A DNA stretch of 60,174 nt from JAUIEH01 sp964483375. GTDB taxonomy: Bacteria; Pseudomonadota; Alphaproteobacteria; Caulobacterales; Maricaulaceae. The notes below the pieces were generated by a model that saw nothing but the letters and a program-made list of their open reading frames with translations, did not search any database and was not told the DNA's origin. The DNA lies in contig CAZABJ010000008.1 of the NCBI GenBank assembly GCA_964483375.1, forward strand, positions 1-60,174, in the 5' to 3' direction. Each line of letters begins with the position of its first letter. The first letter of the stretch is position 1. The position numbers and the translations under genes were made by a program. Of the stretch, positions 7,980 through 15,466 are shown in pieces.

Positions 7980-8936
7980 CTAGGGCGCGTCATCACCCGC
8001 TGCGGCGGCGAGAAAGTCGCTGAGCAGGCGCGAGAACAGCGCGTGGTCCACCAAAAACGCGTCATGCCCGTAAAGCGACTCCACCGGCACATAAACGCCT
8101 TTTGGGGTGCGCTCCGCTGCAATCCGCATGTGCTCGGCGGGAACAAGGCGGTCGCTCGTCACAGCGGCGTAGTGAACCAACCCGGTGATCGCCGTTACAT
8201 CCGCTTGGTGTTCGTCCAGCGATTGAGAGAGCGCCAAAAAGCGCTCCGCGCTAGTGGTCTCGGCATAGGCTTGCCCGCGCGCGGCGAGATAGGCGGCGAC
8301 CCCCGCACGGTCCCGCCCCGCCGCGTTCTCCCCGAAACGCCGTTCAAACTCTTCCGCCGTGCGGTAGGTCGTCATCGCCATCCGCCTGGCCAACGCCAGC
8401 GCGGCTTTCGGATCGCCGGCGCGGAGGCCGAACTCAACGACCGCCCGCTGTGTGGAGCGTGACGCCCGGGCCATTTGCGACGCCTTCGCCGCTGCGCCGG
8501 TGACGAACGTCCCCACGACGCGGCTGGGAGCGAGGGCCGCAAGAGCGAGCGCCACCATCCCGCCATAAGACGCGCCGATCACGCGGAAGCGCTCCACTCC
8601 CAAGGCGTCGACCAACGCTAAGATCGCACGCGCTTGATCCTGGGTCGTCGGGAAGGGCGCGACGGCCTCGCCGAGGAACTCCAAGGACAGAAGGCGCCAA
8701 GCGCAGACGTCGAGTGCGCCGCCCGGCTGGGCCTGCTCGCGCCACCAGCCCTGCATGCCTCCGGCGTCGGCGGCGTAGCGGTGCGCGGACACCCCGCCGA
8801 GAACGACCGCCAGGGGCGCGTCGCGAGGGCCGACCACGCGGCCGGTGACGGTCTCCTCCCGGTCGCCGGGGAGGCGGACCGCGGCGACCAAGTCTCGCCC
8901 TTCGCTATGCTCGCAAGGAGCGACCGCAGATGTCAT
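7980..8936 (-). CDS. MetX-family homoserine/serine O-acyltransferase
   Basis: 318-residue alpha/beta-hydrolase-fold acyltransferase of the homoserine O-acetyltransferase/O-succinyltransferase family. Nucleophile Ser123 sits in GASYGGMVAL, Asp260 in VTSDRLVP and His289 in YGHDAFL. LGGVSAHR (47-53) is the usual oxyanion-hole region. It would acylate homoserine for methionine synthesis or, as reported for some short MetX-like enzymes, serine for cysteine synthesis. It is head to head with a cysteine synthase across 216 bases, which makes a sulfur-assimilation role likely and keeps serine acylation open. Acyl donor and acceptor cannot be decided from sequence by eye. Confidence 0.85.
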   Translation of the reverse strand: MTSAVAPCEHSEGRDLVAAVRLPGDREETVTGRVVGPRDAPLAVVLGGVSAHRYAADAGGMQGWWREQAQPGGALDVCAWRLLSLEFLGEAVAPFPTTQDQARAILALVDALGVERFRVIGASYGGMVALALAALAPSRVVGTFVTGAAAKASQMARASRSTQRAVVEFGLRAGDPKAALALARRMAMTTYRTAEEFERRFGENAAGRDRAGVAAYLAARGQAYAETTSAERFLALSQSLDEHQADVTAITGLVHYAAVTSDRLVPAEHMRIAAERTPKGVYVPVESLYGHDAFLVDHALFSRLLSDFLAAAAGDDAP

Positions 8937-9090
8937 GGCCGGTTCTTCCCTCGCCGGGCCTCAACGGGTCGTTCCCACATGTGGCGCGCCAGGAGGACTG
9001 CAAGCCGCGATCGCCGGAACGTGAACTTGGCCATGTTGCATGCGCTAAAGCCTTGCCGCAATGCAGCACGGAGGCGCGATCGCAGCTCGC

Positions 9091-9119
9091 TTGACACCCA
9101 AGCGGCCTCTGCCGATACC
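9091..9119 (+). promoter_or_regulatory. Putative cysteine synthase promoter
   Basis: TTGACA (9091-9096), a 17-base spacer and GATACC (9114-9119). The -35 is a perfect consensus at ideal spacing, and the start codon is 33 bases beyond. An imperfect inverted repeat, TGCATGCG (9037-9044) and CGCAATGCA (9057-9065), lies upstream and could be an operator for the divergent pair. Confidence 0.5.
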
Positions 9120-9152
9120 GACCCGCCATTCGCCCAGGGAGGCGTTTTCGCC

Positions 9153-10187
9153 ATGGCTTCCACCGTTCGCTCAGTCGTTTCCTTGATTGGGAACACACCG
9201 CTCATCCGCTTGGACGGCCCGTCGCGGCGCACCGGGTGCGAGATTTTCGGCAAAGCCGAATTCGCCAATCCTGGCGGGTCGGTGAAGGACCGAACGGCGT
9301 TGGGCATGGTGCGCGCGGCGGAACGCGACGGCCGGCTTCGGCCCGGCGGCGCCATCGTCGAAGGCACGGCGGGCAACACCGGCATCGGCCTGGCGCTTGT
9401 CGGCGCGGCGCTCGGCTACAAGGTCGTCATCGTGATGCCGAACAACCAAAGCCCGGAAAAACTCCAGACCTTGGCGTCGCTGGGCGCCGAAGTGGTGACC
9501 GTCGATCCCGCGCCGTTCTCAAGCGACAAACACTTCGTGCACACATCGCGACGGATCGCGGTGTCTCTCGCAGACAGGCCGGGCGGCGCCTTTTGGGCGG
9601 ACCAGTTCGATAACCCCGACAATCGCGCCTTCCACTATGAAACGACCGGGCGCGAGATTTGGGAGCAAACCGAGGGCCGGATCGACGGCTTTATCTGTGC
9701 GGTCGGGACCGGGGGCACGCTGGCGGGCGTCGCCCGTCGGCTGCGCGAGCACAAGCCGGACATCGCCATCGGCCTCGCCGATCCGGCCGGCGCTGCGCTT
9801 TACAGCTATTTCACGACAGGCGAGCTGAAATCGGAGGGGTCCTCCATCACTGAAGGCATCGGGGTGGGGCGGATCACTGGCAATGTCGAGGGTTTCAAGC
9901 CCGATCACGCGTTTCAGATTCGCGATGAGGAGTTTTTGCCGGTTCTGTTCGACCTGGTTCAAGAAGAGGGATTGTCGCTGGGGGGCTCGGGGGCTTTGAA
10001 CGTCACCGGCGCGATGCGCCTGGCTGAGACGCTCGGTCCGGGCAAGACCATTGTGACGGTGCTGTGCGATTCCGGCGCCCGGTACGCCGGCCGGCTGTTC
10101 AACCCCGCCTTCCTCGCCGAACGCGGGTTTCCCAGCCCGCCTTGGATGCAGAGCGAGAACCCCGGCGACGCGCCGCGCCAAGCCTAA
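9153..10187 (+). CDS. cysK: PLP-dependent cysteine synthase
   Basis: 344-residue fold-type II PLP enzyme that makes cysteine from sulfide and an activated serine. Lys45 in NPGGSVKDR should hold PLP, GTAGNTGIG (71-79) binds the substrate carboxylate and GTGGTLAG (185-192) the PLP phosphate. The C-terminal block CDSGARYAGRLFN is typical of an alphaproteobacterial cysteine synthase A group. Start ATG 9153 follows AGGGAGG; the frame is open upstream but that part does not resemble protein of this family. Its divergent neighbour is a MetX-family acyltransferase that could supply the activated substrate. The gene converges on an EF-hand gene. Confidence 0.93.
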   Translation: MASTVRSVVSLIGNTPLIRLDGPSRRTGCEIFGKAEFANPGGSVKDRTALGMVRAAERDGRLRPGGAIVEGTAGNTGIGLALVGAALGYKVVIVMPNNQSPEKLQTLASLGAEVVTVDPAPFSSDKHFVHTSRRIAVSLADRPGGAFWADQFDNPDNRAFHYETTGREIWEQTEGRIDGFICAVGTGGTLAGVARRLREHKPDIAIGLADPAGAALYSYFTTGELKSEGSSITEGIGVGRITGNVEGFKPDHAFQIRDEEFLPVLFDLVQEEGLSLGGSGALNVTGAMRLAETLGPGKTIVTVLCDSGARYAGRLFNPAFLAERGFPSPPWMQSENPGDAPRQA

Positions 10188-10211
10188 GTCAAGCGGTGCG
10201 GCGCGGGCGCG

Positions 10212-10730
10212 TTAGTTCCGCCGCGGTCCCCCCGGCCGGCCGCCCGCCCGCAGCTCTTCCCGGTCGACCACTAAAGCGGTGAATGGCAACGCCGCGCCAG
10301 GCTCCGGCGCGAGCCTGGCCGCCAAATCCTCGAACCCTGCGCGGAACTCGGCGGGGCTGATGCGGTTGTCTTGGTCGCGGTCAAATCCAAGGACGCCAGG
10401 CTGGGCGTCGCGCGCGCCCAACGCGCGCTCGGCGAAATCGGCGTACTCAATAAGCGACAAATCGCCGGAGCCGTTTCGATCCGCGGTGGCGAACGCCGCT
10501 TCGACCCCGGCGATGCGCTCAGCGGTCGAAATCAGGAAATCCCCGTCAGCGTCCAGGCTGGCGAAAAACAACCCGCCGGGCCGCAACACCAGCCCGCTCG
10601 GCGGCGGCGCCTCGCGCGCGGCTTCCTCAGGACCGCTCGATGAGCCGCCCAGGGTGATGAGGTCGTCATCCTGCGCCGATACGCCCGAAACGGCGAAGGA
10701 TGCGGCGATGAGGGCGAGTGCGAAGCGCAT
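10212..10730 (-). CDS. Secreted EF-hand protein
   Basis: 172 residues with a signal peptide (cleavage probably after SGVSA, residue 19). Three EF-hand loops are visible: Asp60-Glu71 (DADGDFLIST), Asp84-Glu95 (DRNGSGDLSL) and Asp117-Glu128 (DRDQDNRISP), each with acidic or Asn residues at positions 1, 3 and 5 and Glu at position 12. It is probably a periplasmic calcium-binding protein; no enzymatic domain is visible. It is encoded convergently with the cysteine synthase and divergently from ahcY, and nothing in the context fixes its role. Confidence 0.85.
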   Translation of the reverse strand: MRFALALIAASFAVSGVSAQDDDLITLGGSSSGPEEAAREAPPPSGLVLRPGGLFFASLDADGDFLISTAERIAGVEAAFATADRNGSGDLSLIEYADFAERALGARDAQPGVLGFDRDQDNRISPAEFRAGFEDLAARLAPEPGAALPFTALVVDREELRAGGRPGGPRRN

Positions 10731-10822
10731 GGGCGTTCTCCCGAGAGCGGCCGGATTTGGACGGCGGGAGCGGACTTTACCGCGGCCTATCCTGGGCGCG
10801 AGCAGGGGATGCAGCAGGGCCG

Positions 10823-10864
10823 CATAAAGAAGGCCTTATGGTTCACATAACAAAATCCTTATAT
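10823..10864 (+). promoter_or_regulatory. Candidate ahcY operator/promoter, two AT-rich inverted repeats
   Basis: CATAAAG-N4-CCTTATG (10823-10840) and ACATAA-N8-TTATAT (10845-10864) are two imperfect dyads centred 23 bases apart, on one face of the helix to within about two turns. They form an AT-rich island in GC-rich DNA just before ahcY. Their shape resembles sites attributed to ArsR-family SAH-responsive repressors in proteobacteria, recalled from memory. CTTATATC inside the second dyad could serve as a -10. Confidence 0.4.
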
Positions 10865-10915
10865 CCCCTTGCGCGATGCGCCGACCTCGGTTAGGACGGC
10901 ATTGAGGAAGATTGC

Positions 10916-12343
10916 ATGCTGCACGCGGAGGAAATCGTGGCCGACGTTCAAGAACGCGACTACCAAATCAAAGACATCTCGCTCGCCGATTTCGGCCGGA
11001 AAGAGATGGATATCGCCGAAACCGAAATGCCTGGTCTGATGGCGGCGCGTGAAGAGTACGGCGCCGACCAGCCTCTCAAAGGCGCGCGCATCGCCGGATG
11101 CTTGCACATGACCATCCAAACCGCGGTTCTGATCGAAACGCTGAACGCCCTTGGGGCTGAGTGCCGCTGGGCGTCGTGCAACATCTATTCAACCCAAGAC
11201 CATGCCGCCGCAGCCATCGCCGTCGCGGGCACGCCGGTGTTCGCCCATAAAGGCGAGACGCTTGAAGAGTATTGGGACTTCGTCGACAAGATTTTCGACT
11301 GGCCCAACGGCGAAACCGCAAACCTCATCCTGGATGATGGCGGCGACGCGACGATGTACATCCTCCACGGCGCCGAGGCGGAGGCCGATCCGTCCTATTT
11401 CGGCGAGCCGGGGTCTGAGGAAGAGAAAGTGTTCCAGGCGCAGGTCCGCGCCCGCATCGCCCGCACGCCGGGTTGGTTCGCGAAAGTGCGCGGCGCCCTC
11501 AAGGGCGTCTCGGAAGAGACCACGACCGGCGTGGTTCGTCTTTATGAGATGCAGAAGAAAGGCGCGCTCCCTTTCCCTGCGATCAACGTCAATGACAGCG
11601 TCACCAAGTCGAAATTCGACAACAAGTATGGCTGCCGCGAGAGCCTGGTGGATGCGATCCGGCGCGGCACCGATGTGATGCTGGCCGGCAAGAAAGCCTT
11701 CGTCGCCGGTTACGGCGATGTGGGCAAAGGGTCCGCCGCCTCGCTCGCCGGCGCGGGCGCGCGCGTGACGGTGTCGGAAATCGACCCGATCTGCGCATTG
11801 CAGGCGATGATGGAAGGCTTCGACGTCAAAACCCTCGACGACATCGTCGGGGACATGGACGTGTTCGTCACTGCCACGGGCAACAAGGACATCATCACCG
11901 TCGATCACATGCGCCAGATGAAGGACATGGCGATCGTCTGCAATATCGGCCACTTCGACAATGAAATTCAGGTCGAGGCTCTGCGGAACTTCAAGTGGAC
12001 CAACATCAAGCCGCAGGTCGATATGATCGAGTTCCCCGACGGCAAACGGATCATTCTGTTGTCCGAAGGGCGTTTGGTGAATCTCGGCAACGCCACCGGT
12101 CACCCCAGCTTTGTGATGTCCGCGTCTTTCACCAACCAAACGCTCGCGCAAATCGAGCTTTGGGCGAACGGTTCGGCGTATGACAATAAAGTCTATACGC
12201 TACCCAAGCACTTGGACGAAAAAGTCGCTTCTCTGCATTTGGAGAAGCTTGGCGCTAAGCTGACGGGTCTGTCCGATGAACAGGCCCGTTACATCGGGGT
12301 CGCGCCGGCGGGGCCGTTCAAGTCTGACCAATATCGGTACTAG
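10916..12343 (+). CDS. ahcY: Adenosylhomocysteinase
   Basis: 475 residues; hydrolyses S-adenosylhomocysteine to adenosine and homocysteine in the activated methyl cycle. The NAD-binding loop GYGDVGKG begins at residue 265, NDSVTKSKFDN carries the conserved Lys and Asp, and the C-terminus ends in the typical KSDQYRY. Two starts are plausible: ATG 10916 after GAGGAAG, or GTG 10937 after GGAGG at similar spacing, which gives an N-terminus closer to homologues I know. Two AT-rich dyads lie upstream. In other alphaproteobacteria ahcY sits just after ptsH; here five kilobases of sulfur and other genes separate them. Confidence 0.98.
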   Translation: MLHAEEIVADVQERDYQIKDISLADFGRKEMDIAETEMPGLMAAREEYGADQPLKGARIAGCLHMTIQTAVLIETLNALGAECRWASCNIYSTQDHAAAAIAVAGTPVFAHKGETLEEYWDFVDKIFDWPNGETANLILDDGGDATMYILHGAEAEADPSYFGEPGSEEEKVFQAQVRARIARTPGWFAKVRGALKGVSEETTTGVVRLYEMQKKGALPFPAINVNDSVTKSKFDNKYGCRESLVDAIRRGTDVMLAGKKAFVAGYGDVGKGSAASLAGAGARVTVSEIDPICALQAMMEGFDVKTLDDIVGDMDVFVTATGNKDIITVDHMRQMKDMAIVCNIGHFDNEIQVEALRNFKWTNIKPQVDMIEFPDGKRIILLSEGRLVNLGNATGHPSFVMSASFTNQTLAQIELWANGSAYDNKVYTLPKHLDEKVASLHLEKLGAKLTGLSDEQARYIGVAPAGPFKSDQYRY

Positions 12344-12419
12344 AACGAGGGCGTGGGGGGCGGCGCTGCGCGGCCTCGTCGAACCAAGAACGTCGTTCCT
12401 TAGTGTTCCGACGATTGCT

Positions 12420-12433
12420 GGGAGGCGCGGCTG
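12420..12433 (+). promoter_or_regulatory. Ribosome binding site implying a CTG start
   Basis: GGGAGG (12420-12425) lies five bases before CTG 12431. In this frame TAG at 12401 closes the region upstream, and no ATG, GTG or TTG occurs between it and the ATG at 12488, although family-like sequence (YPPPPRRVTDLG) starts near 12437. Confidence 0.55.
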
Positions 12434-13069
12434 TCTTACCCCCCACCGCCTCGCCGCGTAACCGATCTCGGCCCAGCGGTCGCGCTGATGGCCGAGCGGC
12501 CCTTTGCGCATCTGTTCACCGCCAACAGCGTGTTGCGTTCGACCCGCATCCCCTTTGTTGCGGACTGTGACGCGGGAACGCCAAAGCGCCTCCGCGCCCA
12601 TTTGAACGCGAACAACCCGCAAGCCGGCGAGCTTGAGGGCGCCCAGGCGCTTGTCGCGTTTTCCGGGGCGGCGACCTATGTGTCCCCGCATTGGCGCGGC
12701 AATTTGGATCGCGGCGGGACGTATGACTATGAGGAGGTCACGGTCCGCGGCCGGGTTCGCGTTGTGGACGATATCGTCGCCTTCCGCGCCCTCATCGACG
12801 ATCTTTCCGCGCTGATCGAGCCGCAATACGCCGAGGTGGGCGACTATGAGGTTTGGCGCACCTCCATGGCGCCGGAAGGCTACATTGAACGGCTCTTTCC
12901 CCATATCACGCTGTTTGAAATCGACATTGAAAGCGTCGAGATGATCTCGAAGCTGCACCAGCATTTCCCCGACGCTGACCGGCGCTCGATCGCGACGCAT
13001 CTCGCCCGCGCCCATCGCGAGGACGCCCGTGCGATCGGTGAGAAGATCCAACGCCTCTGCGACGACTAG
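12431..13069 (+). CDS. PaiB-like FMN-binding protein
   Basis: About 212 residues, related to PaiB/FMN-binding negative transcriptional regulators, split-barrel proteins that bind flavin. Visible family features are the N-terminal YPPPP (like YIPPHF), ERPFAHLFT, TRIPFVAD, HLNANNP, ALVAFSGAATYVSPHW and a C-terminal histidine-containing helix (IATHLARAHR). The first standard start, ATG 12488, would remove the conserved N-terminus. CTG 12431 sits five bases behind GGGAGG and restores it, so I place the start there. The biological role of such proteins in proteobacteria is unclear. The gene stands alone between ahcY and a TonB-domain lipoprotein gene. Confidence 0.75.
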   Translation: MSYPPPPRRVTDLGPAVALMAERPFAHLFTANSVLRSTRIPFVADCDAGTPKRLRAHLNANNPQAGELEGAQALVAFSGAATYVSPHWRGNLDRGGTYDYEEVTVRGRVRVVDDIVAFRALIDDLSALIEPQYAEVGDYEVWRTSMAPEGYIERLFPHITLFEIDIESVEMISKLHQHFPDADRRSIATHLARAHREDARAIGEKIQRLCDD

Positions 13070-13124
13070 CGGCGAACGCGAGCTGGGTCGCGACAGGTGT
13101 CGCATGGGCTGCTAAGTGATCGCC

Positions 13125-13544
13125 ATGCGCTTGTTCGTCTTATGCCTTCCTCTCCTTCTCGCCGCCTGCATCGGGGGCGGGGATCCCGACGTGTTCGTCC
13201 CGCAATCCGACTACGGCTTGCCGCCGGTCCCCGCCGCTTACGCCGAGCCTGGCGATTGTCAGGGCGGGTCGCGGTTAGAGGCTCTTGAGATCGAAGACCC
13301 CGAATATCCCAATCGCGCCTTTGGACGGGGCCTACAGGGTTGGGTCGTGCTTCGCTTGGACGTGGATCCTGAGGGCCGTCCGCGCAATGTGCGCGTCCTC
13401 GAAGCCCAGCCGAGCGGCGTGTTTGAGCGCTCCGCCCGCGGCACGGTGCGCCGCTGGCGTTTCGCTCCGCCCGGCGAGCCGGGATTGGAGCGCTGCGTCG
13501 TCGTGCTCGACTATCGCTTAGGCCGGGGGCGAATCGGGCTGTAG
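13125..13544 (+). CDS. Lipoprotein with TonB C-terminal domain
   Basis: 139 residues from ATG 13125 (GTG 13116 is an alternative that adds three residues). A short signal ends in the lipobox LLAAC, so Cys15 is probably lipidated. Residues 60-120 look like a TonB C-terminal domain (YPNRAFGRGLQGWVVLRLDVDP, then VRRWRFAPPGEP). True TonB has an N-terminal membrane anchor and a Pro-rich spacer spanning the periplasm; this protein has neither, so it is unlikely to energise transport in the usual way. No ExbB, ExbD or receptor gene is near. Function unknown. Confidence 0.75.
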   Translation: MRLFVLCLPLLLAACIGGGDPDVFVPQSDYGLPPVPAAYAEPGDCQGGSRLEALEIEDPEYPNRAFGRGLQGWVVLRLDVDPEGRPRNVRVLEAQPSGVFERSARGTVRRWRFAPPGEPGLERCVVVLDYRLGRGRIGL

Positions 13545-13711
13545 GGACGTTTGGGAGGGACGGCCCGGCGTCGTCGCTGCGTTCACGCGGATGGCGTGGC
13601 GTCGTTCCCAGGGGGAGCCGCCGCGCAATCAAGACGCGGAGGATTGACCGCCCCGGATTTCTGCGCCGTTTGCCGAGACGTCGACAGGCGGCTATCCCAT
13701 GAACCCAGGGC

Positions 13712-14737
13712 ATGGCGCGCGGGGAGAGGCGGACTTTGGAAGTACTTGTCGAGTTCGGCCTTCGCGTCGCAGGCCAATTCCAGTCGCCGACCCTTGCTTT
13801 CCTAATCGGCGGCTTTCTCCTGGCGGCGTTGGGGTCAAAGCTCGTCATCCCCGACGCGATCTATAAGTTCGCCGTTTTTATGCTGTTGATGCGGATCGGC
13901 CTGAACGGCGGCATGGAGATCCGCGAGGCCGATTTCGGCGACATGATCCTGCCGGCCTTGGCCGCCTTCGCACTCGGCGCGATCATCGTGCTTCTTGGGC
14001 TTGTCACGCTTGCGCGGTTGCCGGGGGTTCGACGAGACGACGCTATTGCGACAGCGGGCTTGTTCGGGGCCGTCAGCGCATCGACGCTCGGGGCCGCGAT
14101 GGTGCTTTTGGAGCAGGACGGGATCGCCTATGAGGCGTGGGTCCCCGCACTCTATCCCTTCATGGACATCCCGGCGTTGGTTCTCGCCATCGTTTTGGCG
14201 CGTCTTCATTCCGAAGCTCAGGGCGCGTCGAAGGGCAAACGCGCGAGCGTTTGGGCGATCGTTAAGGACAGTCTTCAGGGCTCGGCTCTCTCCGCGCTGT
14301 TGCTGGGACTGCTGCTCGGCCTGCTCACGCGCCCGGATCGTGTCTTTGAGACCTTTTACGACCCGTTGTTTCGCGGGCTTTTGTCGGTTTTGATGTTGAT
14401 CATGGGCATGGAGGCGTGGCAGCGGCTGAACGAGTTGCGCCGGGTCGCGCATTGGTACGCGGTCTATGCGGCGATCATGCCGATGGTGCACGGATTGCTG
14501 GCGTTCGGCCTGGGCTACCTCATCCACTTGGTGACGGGATTCAGCCCGGGCGGCGTGATTCTGCTCGCCGTCCTTGCGACCTCTTCCTCAGACATTTCAG
14601 GCCCGCCGACCCTTCGCGCCGGGATCCCCAGCGCGAACCCCTCAAGCTATATCGGGTCGTCGACAAGCGTCGGGACGCCTATCGCAATCGGCATCGGCAT
14701 CCCGTTCTTCATCGCCCTCGCGGAAATCGTGTTCTGA
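13712..14737 (+). CDS. sbtA: SbtA-type sodium-dependent bicarbonate transporter
   Basis: 341-residue multi-spanning membrane protein of the SbtA (DUF897) family. Strong landmarks shared with cyanobacterial SbtA are QSPTLAFLIGGF and LVIPDAIYKFAVFMLL near the start, ATAGLFGAVSASTLGAAMVLLE in the middle, EAWVPALYPFMDIPAL, and a second-half repeat with SSSDISGPPTLRAGIPSANP. SbtA imports bicarbonate with sodium. ATG 13712 is used; TTG 13736 behind GGGGAGAG is possible. The gene for its PII-like regulator SbtB is tail to tail 32 bases away. Presence in an apparently heterotrophic lineage suggests bicarbonate supply for carboxylases, an inference. Confidence 0.88.
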   Translation: MARGERRTLEVLVEFGLRVAGQFQSPTLAFLIGGFLLAALGSKLVIPDAIYKFAVFMLLMRIGLNGGMEIREADFGDMILPALAAFALGAIIVLLGLVTLARLPGVRRDDAIATAGLFGAVSASTLGAAMVLLEQDGIAYEAWVPALYPFMDIPALVLAIVLARLHSEAQGASKGKRASVWAIVKDSLQGSALSALLLGLLLGLLTRPDRVFETFYDPLFRGLLSVLMLIMGMEAWQRLNELRRVAHWYAVYAAIMPMVHGLLAFGLGYLIHLVTGFSPGGVILLAVLATSSSDISGPPTLRAGIPSANPSSYIGSSTSVGTPIAIGIGIPFFIALAEIVF

Positions 14738-14769
14738 CCCGATTGCGCCGCACCTGGCGAAAGCGCATG

Positions 14770-15090
14770 TCAGACCTTGAACTTTGCGGGGCGAAGGATC
14801 TCCACGGGCACGATGTAGGTGATTCCAGAGTAGTGCTCGAAATACGCATCAACAACGGCTTGCGTTATACGCTCGGCGACTTCGCGATCGGGCACGATCG
14901 CTTCAATTTTGACGTTTTCGAGAATGCTGGCGACTTGAGGCGCCCGGTCAATCCGGCGTTTGCCCCGGCTGCCTTTGCCGCCGGCGGCGGTGTAGGTGTA
15001 GCCCGTGGCGCCGTGCTCCTCGAGGAGGCTGGCGACGCCGTCGAGAATGGACGTCTCCGTGATGATGACGATCTTTGTCGCAGGATACAT
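14770..15090 (-). CDS. sbtB: PII-like regulator SbtB
   Basis: 106-residue PII-like protein. The block GATGYTYTAAGGKGSRGKRR matches the T-loop region of cyanobacterial SbtB, and a second-half HYSGITYIVPVEIL closes the ferredoxin-like fold. Cyanobacterial SbtB forms trimers, binds adenine nucleotides including cAMP and AMP, and controls SbtA. The C-terminal CGPxGC redox loop of many cyanobacterial members is missing; this chain ends in RPAKFKV. It is convergent with sbtA rather than cotranscribed, so the two must be controlled by different promoters. Confidence 0.88.
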   Translation of the reverse strand: MYPATKIVIITETSILDGVASLLEEHGATGYTYTAAGGKGSRGKRRIDRAPQVASILENVKIEAIVPDREVAERITQAVVDAYFEHYSGITYIVPVEILRPAKFKV

Positions 15091-15466
15091 GGGCCGTCGT
15101 TCCCAGATGCTTGCCTAGTCGTGCGGGAAGGCGCCGAGCTTGGCAAGGGCGCGCGGCGGCCGCGCGTCTCCGCCGTCGCCCCCAGCGCCCAGCGCCCAGC
15201 CTAGAAACATCAATCGCATCGCGCTCGCGGTCGCATCGCCCCTCGCATTTCCGCTCTTCGCGACGATCAGAGGCCAGGCGAGGAAGTGGATGCGATGGTC
15301 TCGCGCCACGTGTGTTCCGGGCTCGCCCTTGGGGATGACCGGCCCGCGCGGGCCCCGCCTCGGCTAGGCTGGCGATTCGAGGCCAGTTCGCCCGGTTAAC
15401 GCGTCCTTAAGGCGCGACGTGGGCTGAGTATCGACTGGTCGGGGGCAGCGGAGCGTCGCGGATCTC
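15091..15466 (+). other. 376-base intergenic region upstream of divL and sbtB
   Basis: No convincing gene. It contains three tandem CCCAGC-rich heptamers (15181-15201), a GC-rich inverted block near 15340, one GANTC site (GATTC, 15374-15378) that CcrM could methylate, and a perfect CtrA box at 15396-15410. A 64-codon minus frame at 15115-15309 lacks support. Confidence 0.6.
15396..15410 (+). promoter_or_regulatory. CtrA box upstream of divL
   Basis: TTAA (15396-15399), seven bases, TTAA (15407-15410): an exact match to the CtrA full-site pattern TTAA-N7-TTAA. It lies 56 bases before the divL start. It is the only exact intergenic match I found in the window. Confidence 0.65.

Noticed and set aside
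8937..9050. Possible SAM-II riboswitch before the MetX-like gene
   Set aside because: I could not find the conserved pseudoknot core on the minus strand.
10731..10915. Possible SAH riboswitch before ahcY
   Set aside because: The region is AT-rich with operator-like dyads and lacks the GC-rich conserved core of the SAH riboswitch.
11189..12151. 320-codon minus frame within ahcY
   Set aside because: Lies wholly opposite ahcY; no ribosome site or domain.
12345..12379. ACGAGG/CCTCGT inverted repeat after ahcY as terminator
   Set aside because: Long loop, six pairs only and no T tract.
15181..15201. Three tandem CCCAGC-rich heptamers
   Set aside because: Too short for a CRISPR or regulatory array; plausible slippage in GC-rich DNA.
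15115..15309. 64-codon minus frame in the divL-sbtB gap
   Set aside because: Some hydrophobic residues but no ribosome site or recognisable family; too short to support.
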